64,000 bases of DNA from assembly GCA_023384095.1 (NCBI GenBank), contig JAHDXT010000006.1:1-64000 (forward strand), read 5' to 3'. The DNA comes from Hyphomicrobiaceae bacterium. GTDB taxonomy: Bacteria; Pseudomonadota; Alphaproteobacteria; Rhizobiales; Hyphomicrobiaceae. The position numbers and the translations under genes are program-made. Under the pieces are notes generated by a model. The model did not search any database. It saw nothing but the letters and a program-made list of their open reading frames with translations, and was not told the origin of the DNA. This document shows, in pieces, positions 1-9,500 of the stretch. Every line of letters starts with the position of its first letter. The first letter of the stretch is position 1.

Positions 1-148
1 TGTTCGCGAGGCAAAGTCAGCCCCGGATGGCGGGTTTTTCAGCGGCCTGCTAGTGAGAGCGCAGCTCGAACGCGAGCCGGGAACCAGCGCAAGGCTCCGC
101 CGAAGGCGCATCCTATCGAACAGCAGCCGAGAGCACAGGGCACCCAGA

Positions 149-991
149 ATGAAAAGCACCGCAACCAGGGCCGCTTGTGTGATCGGCTGGCCGGCGAAGC
201 ACTCGCGCTCGCCCAAGATGCACGGCTGGTGGCTGAAGCACTACGGCATCGACGGCGATTACCGGATCGAGGAGGTGCCGCCGGAGGACTTCCCGGCCTT
301 CGTCGGCAATCTCCGCGGCAACGGCTACGTCGGCGCCAACATCACGCTTCCGCACAAGGAAGCGGCCTTCGCGCTGACCGAGCCTGACGAGCGCGCCCGC
401 GCCATCGGGGCCGCGAACACGCTGTGGTACGACAACGGCGTGCTGCGCTCGACCAACACGGACGTCGAGGGGTTCATCGGCGCGCTCGATGCCTCGGCGC
501 CGGGCTGGGACAAGTCCGGCCGGCACGCCGTGGTGATCGGCGCCGGCGGCGCCGGGCGCGCCGTCGTCTGGGGGCTGCTGGAGCGGGGCATCACACGCAT
601 TCACGTCGTCAACCGCACCTACGACCGGGCGGTGGCCATGGCCGAGCGTTACGGCGACCGCGTCGTTCCCGGGCGCTGGGAGGACCGGAACGCGCTGATT
701 GCAGGCGCGGGCCTCGCGGCCAACGCCACGTCGCTGGGCTTCAAGGGGAATCCCGACCTCGACGTCGACCTTTCGAGCATGGCGCCGGGCGCGGTCGTCG
801 CGGACATCAACTATATCCCCCTCGAGACGCCGCTGCTGGCCAGCGCGCGGCGGCTCGGGCTCAAGACCTCCGACGGCCTCGACATGCTGCTTTACCAGGC
901 CGGGCGCGGCTTCGAGCTGTGGTTCGGCGTCCGCCCGCAGGTGACGCCGGAGTTGCGCGAGCTGCTGGCAAGCGATCTCCCGAAGTCCTGA
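149..991 (+). CDS. aroE: Shikimate 5-dehydrogenase
   Basis: Reduces 3-dehydroshikimate to shikimate with NADPH in the cytoplasm (aromatic amino acid pathway). From the ATG at 149 the protein has 280 residues, the usual AroE size. The open frame reaches back to 53, but residues before this ATG are Arg-rich and unlike AroE. The substrate-binding SRSP motif is near residues 19-22, the catalytic Lys is K70 in LPHKE, and the partner Asp is D105 in NTDVEG. The NADP-binding glycine-rich loop GAGGAGRA lies near 132-139. It converges with the helix-hairpin-helix gene on the other strand. The first 148 bases of the window hold no recognisable gene. Confidence 0.95.
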   Translation: MKSTATRAACVIGWPAKHSRSPKMHGWWLKHYGIDGDYRIEEVPPEDFPAFVGNLRGNGYVGANITLPHKEAAFALTEPDERARAIGAANTLWYDNGVLRSTNTDVEGFIGALDASAPGWDKSGRHAVVIGAGGAGRAVVWGLLERGITRIHVVNRTYDRAVAMAERYGDRVVPGRWEDRNALIAGAGLAANATSLGFKGNPDLDVDLSSMAPGAVVADINYIPLETPLLASARRLGLKTSDGLDMLLYQAGRGFELWFGVRPQVTPELRELLASDLPKS

Positions 992-1034
992 CGTGATACG
1001 ACGCGATGGCTCCGGCCGAGGCGCAGCGGGGCTG

Positions 1035-1283
1035 TCAGTCCAGCCCCGCGCCGCTCCTCTGCAGCCGCTCGATGATGCTTTGGCTGATCCCAGGCACGCG
1101 CGCGACATCGTCCCAGCTTCGGAACGGCCGCCGATGCACGAGCGCCTGGATGCGTGCCGGACCGACCGCGGAGAATGCGGTCAGAACGTCCTCCGGCGCT
1201 GTATTCAGATCGATCCGGCCGTGCCGCTCGCGGACGACTGCCGGCTCGTTATAGAGGTCGAATTGCGTGGGGGAGGTCGCCAT
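1035..1283 (-). CDS. Small helix-hairpin-helix (ComEA-like) DNA-binding protein
   Basis: An 82-residue protein made almost entirely of one paired helix-hairpin-helix unit. IDLNTAPEDVL starts the first hairpin at about residue 24, and the second contains VPGISQSIIERL near 63-74. The pattern matches the C-terminal domain of ComEA and other HhH proteins that bind DNA backbone without sequence specificity. There is no signal peptide or membrane anchor, so it is not a complete ComEA competence receptor and probably acts in the cytoplasm. It stands alone, convergent with aroE. The 116-base gap upstream, before the fatty acid synthase gene, is AT-rich and probably carries its promoter. The domain assignment is firm; the role is unknown. 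Confidence 0.8.
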   Translation of the reverse strand: MATSPTQFDLYNEPAVVRERHGRIDLNTAPEDVLTAFSAVGPARIQALVHRRPFRSWDDVARVPGISQSIIERLQRSGAGLD

Positions 1284-1399
1284 GGCTTGGTCTGCCCCTT
1301 ATTGCCCAAGACTGGTCCACAACGTGCGGCCAGGCGAAAAGTTCCTCGCATGCCGGGCCGCCATGGTCGCACTGCGAGATTTCAATCTTCACGAATAAT

Positions 1400-2716
1400 T
1401 CAACGATATAAATCAGCTCGCGAAGACGGAATCCGAGGAGGCCGCTTGGCCGTCCGGCTGGCCAGGGTCTGGAAAATCCGCAGCGTCCCGCGCGAGAACG
1501 CGAGCGACACCCCCGCGAGGTAGGCGACCCAGATGCGGTACTTCTCCTCGCCGACGAAGGCGACGGCGCGGTCGCGCTCGGCCGTGAGGCGCTCGCACCA
1601 CAGCCGGCAGGTGCGAGCATAATGCAGCCGCCAGGCTTCGACGTCGTGGACCTCGAAGCCCGCCCGCTCCATAGCGACGATCGAGTGGCCGATGTCGTCG
1701 AGCTCGCCGCCGGGGAAGATGTATTCGGCGATTGCCCGCTGCTCCGGCCGCAGCCGCCGGCCCCGCCAGGACGGCTTCGGCGCCCGGCGCGAGATGGCGT
1801 GATTGAGAAAGAGGCCATCCGGGGCGAGCAGCGATTGCACCTTCGCCATGTAGCGAGGGATGTTGGCGAGGCCGATGTGCTCGTACATGCCGATCGAGGC
1901 GATCTTGTCATAGGCGCCCTGGACAGAGGCGTAGTCCTTGAGCTCGAGCGTCACCTGCCCGTCCAGGCCGAGGCTCCTCACCTTCTCCCGTGCATAGGCG
2001 AGTTGCTCATCCGATAGGGTGATGCCGTGCGCGACGGCGCCGTGGTGGCGGGCCGCATGGCAGACGAGCCCTCCCCAGCCGCAGCCGATGTCGAGGAAGC
2101 GGTCGCCGGGCGCGAGACGAAGCTTGCGGCAGATCATCTCCAGCTTGTCGTGCTGCGCCGTGGCGAGGTCGTTCTCCCAGTCCGTGAAATAGGCGCACGA
2201 GTAGACCATCTCCGGGTCGAGGAAGAGTGCGTAGAACGCGTTCGACAGGTCGTAGTGGAACTGCACGAACGCCTTGTTGTCGCGACGGCGCTGCGACCGT
2301 CCGGTGATCTCGCCGCTGAACCCGTGCGAGCCGGTGGACTTATCGGCAGGAACGAGGAGGAATGGCGCAAGCGTCTTCAGCAGGGAGAGCTTGTCCATCC
2401 CCTTGAGACTCGCCGAGCGGCCGCCGCGGTTGAGCTGCGAGCCGAAATCGATCAGCGTGCCGCCCTCGAAGCCGATCCGGCCATCGACGTAGTGCCGGAT
2501 CAGGTTGTCGAGCGTCGGCCGCCGCAGCAGCGAGCCGATGACCCCCGGCCCGGCGATCGAGATGACGAACGGCCCGCCGATCGCCCGGCCCAGCGGTGCC
2601 ACCGTCCCATCCCACAGCCGCACCGATGCGTCGAGGTCGAGCTTGTCTGCGAGCAGCCCAACGAGCTGCCGGGCGGCTGCGAGCTGTCGTTCGTGCTTCC
2701 CCGACGGGTGGTTCAC
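1400..2716 (-). CDS. cfa: Cyclopropane-fatty-acyl-phospholipid synthase family methyltransferase
   Basis: SAM-dependent methyltransferase that adds a methylene or methyl group across double bonds of membrane phospholipid acyl chains. The protein has 438 residues, typical of the family. Diagnostic segments are HYDLSNAFY followed by a YSCAYF stretch, the SAM-binding loop FLDIGCGWGG at about 205-215, and GMYEHIG in the catalytic half. The start is a GTG at 2716 whose last two bases lie in the TGA of the upstream thiolase gene (GTGA overlap), so the two are translationally coupled. The frame stays open to 3190, but that extension lies inside the thiolase gene and is Arg/Gly/Pro-rich shadow sequence. 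Confidence 0.9.
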   Translation of the reverse strand: MNHPSGKHERQLAAARQLVGLLADKLDLDASVRLWDGTVAPLGRAIGGPFVISIAGPGVIGSLLRRPTLDNLIRHYVDGRIGFEGGTLIDFGSQLNRGGRSASLKGMDKLSLLKTLAPFLLVPADKSTGSHGFSGEITGRSQRRRDNKAFVQFHYDLSNAFYALFLDPEMVYSCAYFTDWENDLATAQHDKLEMICRKLRLAPGDRFLDIGCGWGGLVCHAARHHGAVAHGITLSDEQLAYAREKVRSLGLDGQVTLELKDYASVQGAYDKIASIGMYEHIGLANIPRYMAKVQSLLAPDGLFLNHAISRRAPKPSWRGRRLRPEQRAIAEYIFPGGELDDIGHSIVAMERAGFEVHDVEAWRLHYARTCRLWCERLTAERDRAVAFVGEEKYRIWVAYLAGVSLAFSRGTLRIFQTLASRTAKRPPRIPSSRADLYR

Positions 2717-4017
2717 GCCGCAGCCTGCATCTCGGCGGCCCGCGCGCTCTCCATGATCGCGGCGACGCCCATGCCGCCGGCGGTGCAGACGGAGATGAGC
2801 CCGCGGCCGCCGTGCTGGTCGAGCAGCTTGGCGAGGTTGGCCATGATGCGGGCGCCGGTCGCGGCGAAGGGGTGACCGTAGGCGAGGGAGGACCCCTTGA
2901 CGTTGAGCCTGGCGCGGTCGATGGCGCCGAGCGGCGCGTCCTTGCCCAGCACGCGCCGGCAATACTCCGGGTCCTCCCAGGCTTTGAGCGTGGCCAGCAC
3001 CTGCGCAGCAAAGGCCTCGTGGATCTCGTAGAAGTCGAAGTCCTGCAGCTTGAGGCCGGTGCGGTCGAGCAGTTTCGAAACGGCTACGGTCGGCGCCATC
3101 AGCAGCCCTTCCCCGGCAACGAAGTCGATGGCGGCCGTCTGGTAGGCGGTGAGCCAGGCGAGCACCGGCAGGCCGCGGGCGGCGGCCCATTCCTCGGACG
3201 CGAGCAGGACCGCGGCAGCCCCGTCGGTCAGCGGCGTCGAGTTGGCCGCCGTCAGCGTGCCGCGTCCTGACTTCTCGAATACCGTGCGCAGCGTGGCGAG
3301 CTTGTCCAGGCTGACGTCCTCGCGGATGTTGTTGTCGCGGAACACGCCCGCGCAGGGCACCACGAGATCGTCCATGTAGCCCGAGGCGTAGGCTTCCGTT
3401 GCCTTCCTGTGGCTCTCGTAGGCGAGCTGGTCCTGCTCGGCGCGGGGAATCTCGAACTCCTGCGCCATCAGCTCGCAGTGCTGGCCCATGGAAAGGCCCG
3501 TGCGCGGCTCCGACACCGACGGCGGCTGCGGAACCAGCTCGGCGGGCGACAGGCCCTTGAAGACCTTCACCTTCTCCCAGTTGGACTTCTGCTGCGCCAT
3601 CTGCGTGAGCCGGCCCGCGAGCCGCTTCGAGACGACGATCGGCGCATCCGACGTGGTATCGGCGCCCATGGCGATGCCGCTGTCGATCTGGCCGGAGGCG
3701 ATCTTGCCGGCGATGCTCATGGCCGCCTGCAGGCTGGTGCCGCAGGCCTGCATCATGGTGATGCCCGGCGTCGTCGGGGCGAGGCGGGTGCCGATCACGG
3801 CCTCGCGCGCGAGGTTCCAGTCCCTGGAATGCGTGACGACGGCGCCGCCGACCGCCTCGTCGATGTGCACGCCCTCGAGATGGAATTTCTCGACCAGGCC
3901 GTTGAGCGTCGAGGTCAACATGTCCAGGTTCGACAGGTCGGCATAGAGCGTGTTGGAGCGGCAGAAAGGGATGCGCACGCCGCCGAGCACCGCGACACGT
4001 CGAAGGGTCTGGGTCAT
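2713..4017 (-). CDS. Acetyl-CoA C-acyltransferase (thiolase, FadI-like)
   Basis: Cleaves 3-ketoacyl-CoA to acetyl-CoA and a shortened acyl-CoA, or condenses in reverse; cytoplasmic. It has 434 residues. The nucleophilic Cys is C92 in QACGTS, the catalytic His is H382 in GHPFAATGAR, and the second Cys is C411 in CTAGGMG, so all three thiolase active-site residues are present. The length and sequence style are closer to the FadI/FadA degradative type than to short biosynthetic thiolases. The chosen start is the ATG at 4017, where VAVLGGVRIPF follows soon after. It is the first gene of a two-gene unit with the fatty-acid synthase gene downstream. An insertion-sequence remnant lies immediately upstream. 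Confidence 0.92.
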   Translation of the reverse strand: MTQTLRRVAVLGGVRIPFCRSNTLYADLSNLDMLTSTLNGLVEKFHLEGVHIDEAVGGAVVTHSRDWNLAREAVIGTRLAPTTPGITMMQACGTSLQAAMSIAGKIASGQIDSGIAMGADTTSDAPIVVSKRLAGRLTQMAQQKSNWEKVKVFKGLSPAELVPQPPSVSEPRTGLSMGQHCELMAQEFEIPRAEQDQLAYESHRKATEAYASGYMDDLVVPCAGVFRDNNIREDVSLDKLATLRTVFEKSGRGTLTAANSTPLTDGAAAVLLASEEWAAARGLPVLAWLTAYQTAAIDFVAGEGLLMAPTVAVSKLLDRTGLKLQDFDFYEIHEAFAAQVLATLKAWEDPEYCRRVLGKDAPLGAIDRARLNVKGSSLAYGHPFAATGARIMANLAKLLDQHGGRGLISVCTAGGMGVAAIMESARAAEMQAAA

Positions 4018-4072
4018 CAAGTATCTCCGCTCAAGTTCCCTCTCCCCGCGTGCGCAGGGCTGTCCGGGGAAA

Positions 4073-4303
4073 TCAGCCATAGCAGAGCTCGGTCAGGTTT
4101 GGGGAGGGGCGTGCGCGGGGTTTGCTGGGGTTGACCACCGGCGGCTTGTCGAGGCGAGCGAGCGGTTTGCCCACGAGCAGGCGGCGGCCACGAGATCCGC
4201 GAAGCGGATCGCCGGCATCCTCGACCGGCTCTCGCGGGCAGCCAAGCGCAAGAGAATGTAGGCGATCATGGCGGCGAGGATTCGCGCCGCCAGCAGCCGA
4301 ACG
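4073..4303 (-). mobile_element. Remnant of a DDE transposase C-terminus (degenerate insertion sequence)
   Basis: Reading the minus strand from 4303, one frame gives AAMIAYILLRLAAR and then SRMPAIRFADLVAAA. About 110 bases on, the match continues only in another frame, as LLVGKPLARLDKPPVVNPSK and finally a LTELCYG end with its stop at 4073-4075. This is the typical C-terminal tail of IS4/IS5-type transposases (a leucine-rich IAYLLLRLA segment, then a Pro-rich KPP-NPSKP tail). A frameshift and the absence of the catalytic DDE core show it is dead. Just past the stop is a GGGGAGAGGG stretch that may be the old element end. It abuts the CAP lipoprotein stop codon. Family assignment is from memory of typical tails. 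Confidence 0.65.
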
Positions 4304-4975
4304 CTATTGCGGAGAACCGAGCACCAGGGTCCAGAAGGTCTTGAACTCAGTCCTCGGGTCCTGGACCAGCGCGATGCCCATGTGCTCGACGTCTGCCATG
4401 AGCAGGTTCTTGTTGTGGCCGGGGCTCGCCTTCCAGCCCTTGATCACCTCTCCGATGCTGGCCTGGCCGGTGCCGACATTCTCGGCCGCGAGACGTGCGC
4501 TGTAGCCGCTGCGCTTCACGCGATCCCAGGGATTGGAGCCGTCGGACCCGTAATGGGAGATGCGGTCCCACCTGGCCAGATCGCGCGAGTGGGTCTTGGC
4601 CGCGTTGGTCAGCTCCATGCTGAGGCGCAGCGGTTTCAGCCCGTTCTGCTTCCGATAAGCATTGATCAACGAGCGGGCCTCCTCGGTGTCGAGGCGAGTG
4701 GCCGAGTAGTCGCGGCCGGACAGGGCGCCAGGAGAAGCCTTCTCGAACGAGTTGCGCGGAGCGCCGTCCGGCAGGCTGGCGGTTCGCTTGCCGGCGGAGG
4801 CCGACGAGGCGGAGCGCGGGGCGGAATCGCCGTCACCAAGCGCTCCGAACGACATCCGGCCGGCGGAGCCGGAGCTGGAGCCGCTATCGGTAAAGCCGAG
4901 TGAAAGGGGCTTGGAGCCGATGCTGCAGCCCGGCAGCATCATTGCGAAGAAGACGAAGAGCACGACGCGATACAT
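4304..4975 (-). CDS. CAP-domain (SCP/PR1-like) lipoprotein
   Basis: A 223-residue exported protein. The N-terminus is a short hydrophobic stretch ending in a lipobox with Cys17 (MMLPGC), so it should be lipidated. Residues about 20-95 are Ser/Gly/Ala-rich linker. The rest is a CAP domain: the helix AAKTHSRDLARWDRISHYG, the ENVGTG motif, and PGHNKNLLMADVEHMGIAL with the conserved His and Asn. Bacterial CAP proteins are often surface or periplasmic, and the molecular activity is not settled. The ATG at 4975 is chosen because it gives an intact lipoprotein signal; the frame is open to 5110. The gene is divergent from the winged-helix/ATPase module. Confidence 0.85.
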   Translation of the reverse strand: MYRVVLFVFFAMMLPGCSIGSKPLSLGFTDSGSSSGSAGRMSFGALGDGDSAPRSASSASAGKRTASLPDGAPRNSFEKASPGALSGRDYSATRLDTEEARSLINAYRKQNGLKPLRLSMELTNAAKTHSRDLARWDRISHYGSDGSNPWDRVKRSGYSARLAAENVGTGQASIGEVIKGWKASPGHNKNLLMADVEHMGIALVQDPRTEFKTFWTLVLGSPQ

Positions 4976-5382
4976 CCGGATACTCCCGCTCCGTAGCGGA
5001 CCCGCTTCAGAGTCGCCGAAGCCGGTTAAGGCGAAGTTAACGCTAACGGCTGTTTGCAATCCTCTGCGGCGACCCGGCGCGCCGCCCGGTCCCGAGGGGC
5101 CCTCATGCATGTCCGTCAGCCACTGCAGTTGGCATCAGGACCGTGTCGCCAGTGGGGCGGCGGCGCGGCCGCTTGTGGGCAGTCGGTACCCGGAGTGTTC
5201 GACGCCCGATCGGGATCGAGCACCGACGTCTGCCGATTTTGCGCTTGGCAGCGGGCGGGCGATCCTCAAAATCAGAGTGGTCCCAAGTGATTCGCGTCTG
5301 GGGATCGGCTGGTGCCGGCGCGCACCGGCTCCGGCGTTCGCAGTCGATGGTGAAGTCTCCACCCGACCGGGAGGTCGAAGCA
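4976..5382. other. Divergent intergenic region, about 400 bases
   Basis: Lies between the start of the CAP lipoprotein (minus) and the start of the winged-helix protein (plus), so it should contain both promoters. The plus frame of the downstream gene is open back to 5143 but reads as low-complexity Arg-rich sequence, and a good ribosome site (GGGAGG at 5369-5374) marks the start at 5383. No repeat, riboswitch or RNA gene was recognised. Confidence 0.5.
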
Positions 5383-6522
5383 ATGAACACAGCCCTGGCA
5401 GAGCCTCGAGCCGATGTCGCCGCCCCGGCGCTCAGCCTCCTGGTGCTGGCGCGGGCCGCGGTGGTGGACGGCGTGACCCAGGGCGAGCTCGTTCGCGATC
5501 TCGCGCCCTACGTCGCTCACAAGCTCGCGCCGGCGGCATGGCGGGAGGCGGCGGCGCGGGCGATCGCAGGTCTCACCGTGCAGGGGCTCGCCAGCGCTGC
5601 GCGCAACCGGCTCGAGCTGACGGCCGCCGGCTGGCAGGCCGCTCAGGACGAGCTCGGAGGCAAGCCGCTGCCGCGCGCGTGGGGCGAAATCCGCGATGTC
5701 CGCCTCGTCGCCCGCGCGCTCGGTCTCGAGGGAGAGGCCGTCGGGCGGGCCAAGCGGCTGGCGAAGCCGGACGGCCTCCGCGCAGCCGTTCTGCAGCGCG
5801 CCTACGGCATGAAAATCAAAGGTGCCCCGAGCGCCGCCCGGCTTCGCGAGGGGCTCGCCGCGGTGGCGCTGGAGCGGGCATTCGGCAACACACTGAAAGG
5901 CCATGTCGGCTCTCGCACCGGTCTGTCGCCCAAGGCCGGCCGGCTGCTCGCCGCCCAGCTTTCCCGCAGGCCGCGCGACTTCGGCACCGACGGCCGGCTG
6001 GTGGCGGCGCTGGCCGCCGAGCAGGCAGGCACGATCCAGACCGACGCCGACGCGCTGCGGACGGCAATCCTGCGCAATTTCGTCGCGCAGTCGCTCTCGC
6101 CTGCGTCACCGCCTCAGGCCGCCGCGTCCCGGCCGGCCGGCGGCGATGCGGCCATGGCCCAACGCGCTCCCGCCGCCGTGGCGCCCGGGCCTGCGCTGGC
6201 GCGGCCCGCCGCCGCCAGCCGGCCCGATCTCGACGGCTTCGCCGATGCCGTCCGCTCGGCCGCGAGCACGCGCGCGGAGGGCTGGCCCGGCAATCGCAAG
6301 GCCTTCATCTCGCACGTGTGGCAGGTGGTTCAGGCCGAGAATCCACAGTGGGGCCTCACCGACATCGAGTTCAAGGCCATGCTCGCCGAGGCGCACCGCA
6401 CCGGATACGTGGCGCTCGCCAACGCGGACCTGAAGGACAAGAAGAACCTGAAGGACCTGCAGGACTCGGCAGTGGCCTACAAGAACACAGTCTGGCATTT
6501 CGTCCGCGTCGAAAGCGAGTGA
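5383..6522 (+). CDS. Uncharacterised protein with winged-helix-like N- and C-terminal domains
   Basis: 379 residues, no signal peptide or membrane segment. Residues about 10-90 look like a winged-helix or DprA-type helical domain, with helices around VTQGELVRDLAPYVAH and a glycine-ending turn. Residues 90-230 are helical and Arg/Leu/Ala-rich. A Pro/Ala-rich linker runs about 230-280. The last 95 residues, beginning near LDGFADAVRSAA, resemble the small helical domain often found at the C-terminus of bacterial conflict proteins, with FISHVWQVV followed by a DIEFKAMLAEAHRTGYV helix. The start has GGGAGG eight bases upstream. It is followed after 37 bases by the large double ATPase, so the two are probably one operon. 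The function is not known to me; DNA binding is inferred. Confidence 0.75.
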   Translation: MNTALAEPRADVAAPALSLLVLARAAVVDGVTQGELVRDLAPYVAHKLAPAAWREAAARAIAGLTVQGLASAARNRLELTAAGWQAAQDELGGKPLPRAWGEIRDVRLVARALGLEGEAVGRAKRLAKPDGLRAAVLQRAYGMKIKGAPSAARLREGLAAVALERAFGNTLKGHVGSRTGLSPKAGRLLAAQLSRRPRDFGTDGRLVAALAAEQAGTIQTDADALRTAILRNFVAQSLSPASPPQAAASRPAGGDAAMAQRAPAAVAPGPALARPAAASRPDLDGFADAVRSAASTRAEGWPGNRKAFISHVWQVVQAENPQWGLTDIEFKAMLAEAHRTGYVALANADLKDKKNLKDLQDSAVAYKNTVWHFVRVESE

Positions 6523-6559
6523 CAGGTGAAATCTGTCCGCGTCTGAGGAATTGGGGATC

Positions 6560-9500
6560 ATGCAGCCGGATGCGCAAGCAGCGCTTCGAGTCGACAGCCT
6601 GTCAGCGGCTTTCGAGCACTCGATCACGTGGGAGGACGACATCTGGCGTGCCGACCCGGTCGACGTCGAAGCGGTGCACCTCAAGGCGCGCCGCAAGTTC
6701 CACGACCTGCTCGAGGCCATCACTTCGGGGCGCGGGTCCAAGACCCAGGCCCGCATTCTCCTGTTCCACGGCCAGTCGGGCGCCGGCAAGACGCATCTGC
6801 TGCGTGCGCTGAGGACCGGGGCGCACCGCAAGGGCAAAGCCTACTTCGGCTATGCGCAGATGACACCCGACGTGGCGAGCTACGCGGATTATTACCTCCG
6901 TCGTCTCATCAACTCCCTGGAGAAGCCCTACGATCCCGACCAGGGCGGCGAGAGTGCGCTTTCGCGGCTTACGCGTCGGCTGGTGTCGTCGGCGGATGTC
7001 CTGTCCGCGGGGGAGCTCACAAAGCTTCGGGAGGCGAGCCTCGACGAGATGGCACTGGCGCGGCTGATCCTCGGCCTTGCCGACGACATCATCGCGAGCC
7101 CAGCGTTCGCCGAGCAGGATCTCGACGTCAACGTGGTCCGTGCTCTGCTCTACCTGCAGCGCTGCGACCCGCGTATCGACCAGCGCGTGCGGCAGTACCT
7201 GCAGGGCCGCGCGCTCAACGAGCTGTCGCAGGCGGCGGTGGCCGCGCTCGACCCCAACAGCGGCGACGGCCGTGCCTTCGAGATCATCGAGGCGCTCGGC
7301 AAGCTCATGTGGACCGTGGACCGGGCGGCCCTGGTGTTCTGCATCGACCAGGTCGAGGACCTGCGCTTCTTCGAGGATGCCGAGGAGCGGTTCCAGAAGG
7401 CGGTGCGCGACCTGATCCAGATCGCCAACCGGCTGCCAACCGCGGTCATCCTCATCTCGTGCCTCGAGGACTTCTACGGCCAGGTCCGCGGGGTCCTCGC
7501 CCAGTCCTACATCGACCGGATCGAGAAGGCGGGTCCGGTCGCGCTGCTCGAGACGCGCAGTCCGGAGGAGGCGCGGCTCATCATCGCGAAGCGGCTCGAG
7601 CACGAGGCGGAGGTCCGCGCCGGCGGGCCGAGCTTCCCCGACGCCTCGGCCTTCTTCGGCCCGCAGTTCTTCGAGGAGTTCGGCGGCCTCTCGACGCGGC
7701 GGCTGCTGGAACATGCCCAGAACCGCCTGCGCGCGCAGCAGGGTGGCGGAGCCGACGAGCCCGAGGAGGCGCCGGACAAAGCGGGCCTCATCTCGACGCT
7801 CGCCGCGGCGCTGGGTTTTGCCGCGAGCAACGACGAGCCGTTGTCGGGGCCCGCCGCCGATCTCGACTTCCGCGATCTCTGGCAGCGGTTCTCGCAGGCT
7901 TCCGAAGCGGAGATCCCGTCGAACGACCAGGAGCTGATGGACGTGCTCGTGGCGGCTCTGGGGCTCGCCCGGGACGAATGGGGCGAGGCGATCCGGCTCG
8001 AGGTCGACAGGCCGGAGCTGGCGGACGACCTGCCGGCCATCGACATCTCGGTGCGGCACGGGGCGAAGCACGGCAGCGGGCACACGTTCGAAGCGCGCGT
8101 TTTCCTGTGCAACCGGGCGACCCAGGGCGGCGGGCTCAAACGGCAGCTCGACAAGGTGCTGGGCAACATGAGCAGCCGCGCCTCGTTCATGCTGCGCGCG
8201 AGCGACTTCCCGCCCAACCGGAAGAACCAGACGGCGCAGGCGTTCCGCAAGTTCCGCGACGGCGGCGGCCGCTCCATTCTGGTGCCGATCCCGGATTGGG
8301 AGCGCATGCTGACGGTGCGCGAGTTCCATGCCCATCACCGTTACGATCCGGGCTTCGGCCGCTGGTTCGAGCAGGCGAGGCTGCTGTCCGGAGTAGCCCC
8401 GATCGCGCAGCTCCTGCGGCTCGATCTCCTCGGCCGACCGGCTGCCGTCGCTCCTGCGGCGATGCCAGCACCGTCGCAGCCCGAGCGGGCCGAAACGGAT
8501 TCCGCGGTGCAGGAGCCCGCCGCTGTGCCGGAAGCCGGCAGCGCGGAGCCGAAGGGCCTACTGGCGTCGCCGGCGGGCCCGGCGCGCGACAAGCTACCCC
8601 GCTCGACCTGGGCCGACTGGATCGGCTGGGGCGCATCGAGCGCGTCGGAGCCGCTGCCGGCCAACGACGACGAGCTGCCGCTCTCCGTCATCCTCGACGA
8701 AGGCGGCGACAACGCGAAGAGCATTTACGCGGGGCGCGAGACCGGCTCCCGCTCGAAGGCGGTGACGCTCAATCGCGACGTGCTGAAGCGGCACGCCGCG
8801 GTTCTCGGCGGCTCGGGCTCGGGCAAGACGACGCTGGCGCTGAGCCTCATCGAGCAGCTCCTGCTGCGGGGCATCCCTGCCGTGCTGATCGACCGCAAGG
8901 GCGACTTGTGCAGCTACGCCAACCCCGACGTCTGGCGCGCCAACGACAACGAGATCCAGGAGCGCCGCGGCGAGCGGGAGAAGCTGGCCGACGCCATCGA
9001 CGTCGCGGTCTATACTCCGGGTCGCGCCTCGGGCCGGCCGATCTCGATCACGCTGCTGCCGACGGGGATCAGCGAGCTGCCCGAGCACGAGCAGCAGCTC
9101 CTCGCCAACCTCTCCGCCGCCGCGCTCGGCGACATGCTGCATCTCAAGAACTCGGCCACGCACCAGAAGCAGTCCGGCACGCTCTCGGTGGCGCTCAAGA
9201 TCCTCGGCAGCCGGTCGCGCACGGAAGTGACGCTCGCCGACCTCATCAACCTGCTCGAGGACGAGGATCCCGAGCTCACCGACCTCACGCAGCGCATGGA
9301 CCCGTCGGGCAAGATCAGGCGCGATCTCGTTGCCCAGCTCGACAGCCTGCGCCACCGCAACTCGGCGCTGTTCGAGGCCGGCGGCGAGAGCCTGCGGATG
9401 GAGGCTCTGCTCGGCATCGGCCGTTACGCGCGGCCCAGCCGGACGCGGCTATCCATCATCTACACGGGCTTCCTCGGCGACAACGAGAACATCCTGTTCT

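Noticed and set aside
1..148. C-terminal end of a gene running in from the left
   Set aside because: Short frames only and no resemblance to the Maf or similar genes often upstream of aroE; too short to call.
5143..5382. An 80-residue N-terminal extension of the winged-helix protein
   Set aside because: Low-complexity and Arg-rich; the strong GGGAGG site precedes the ATG at 5383.
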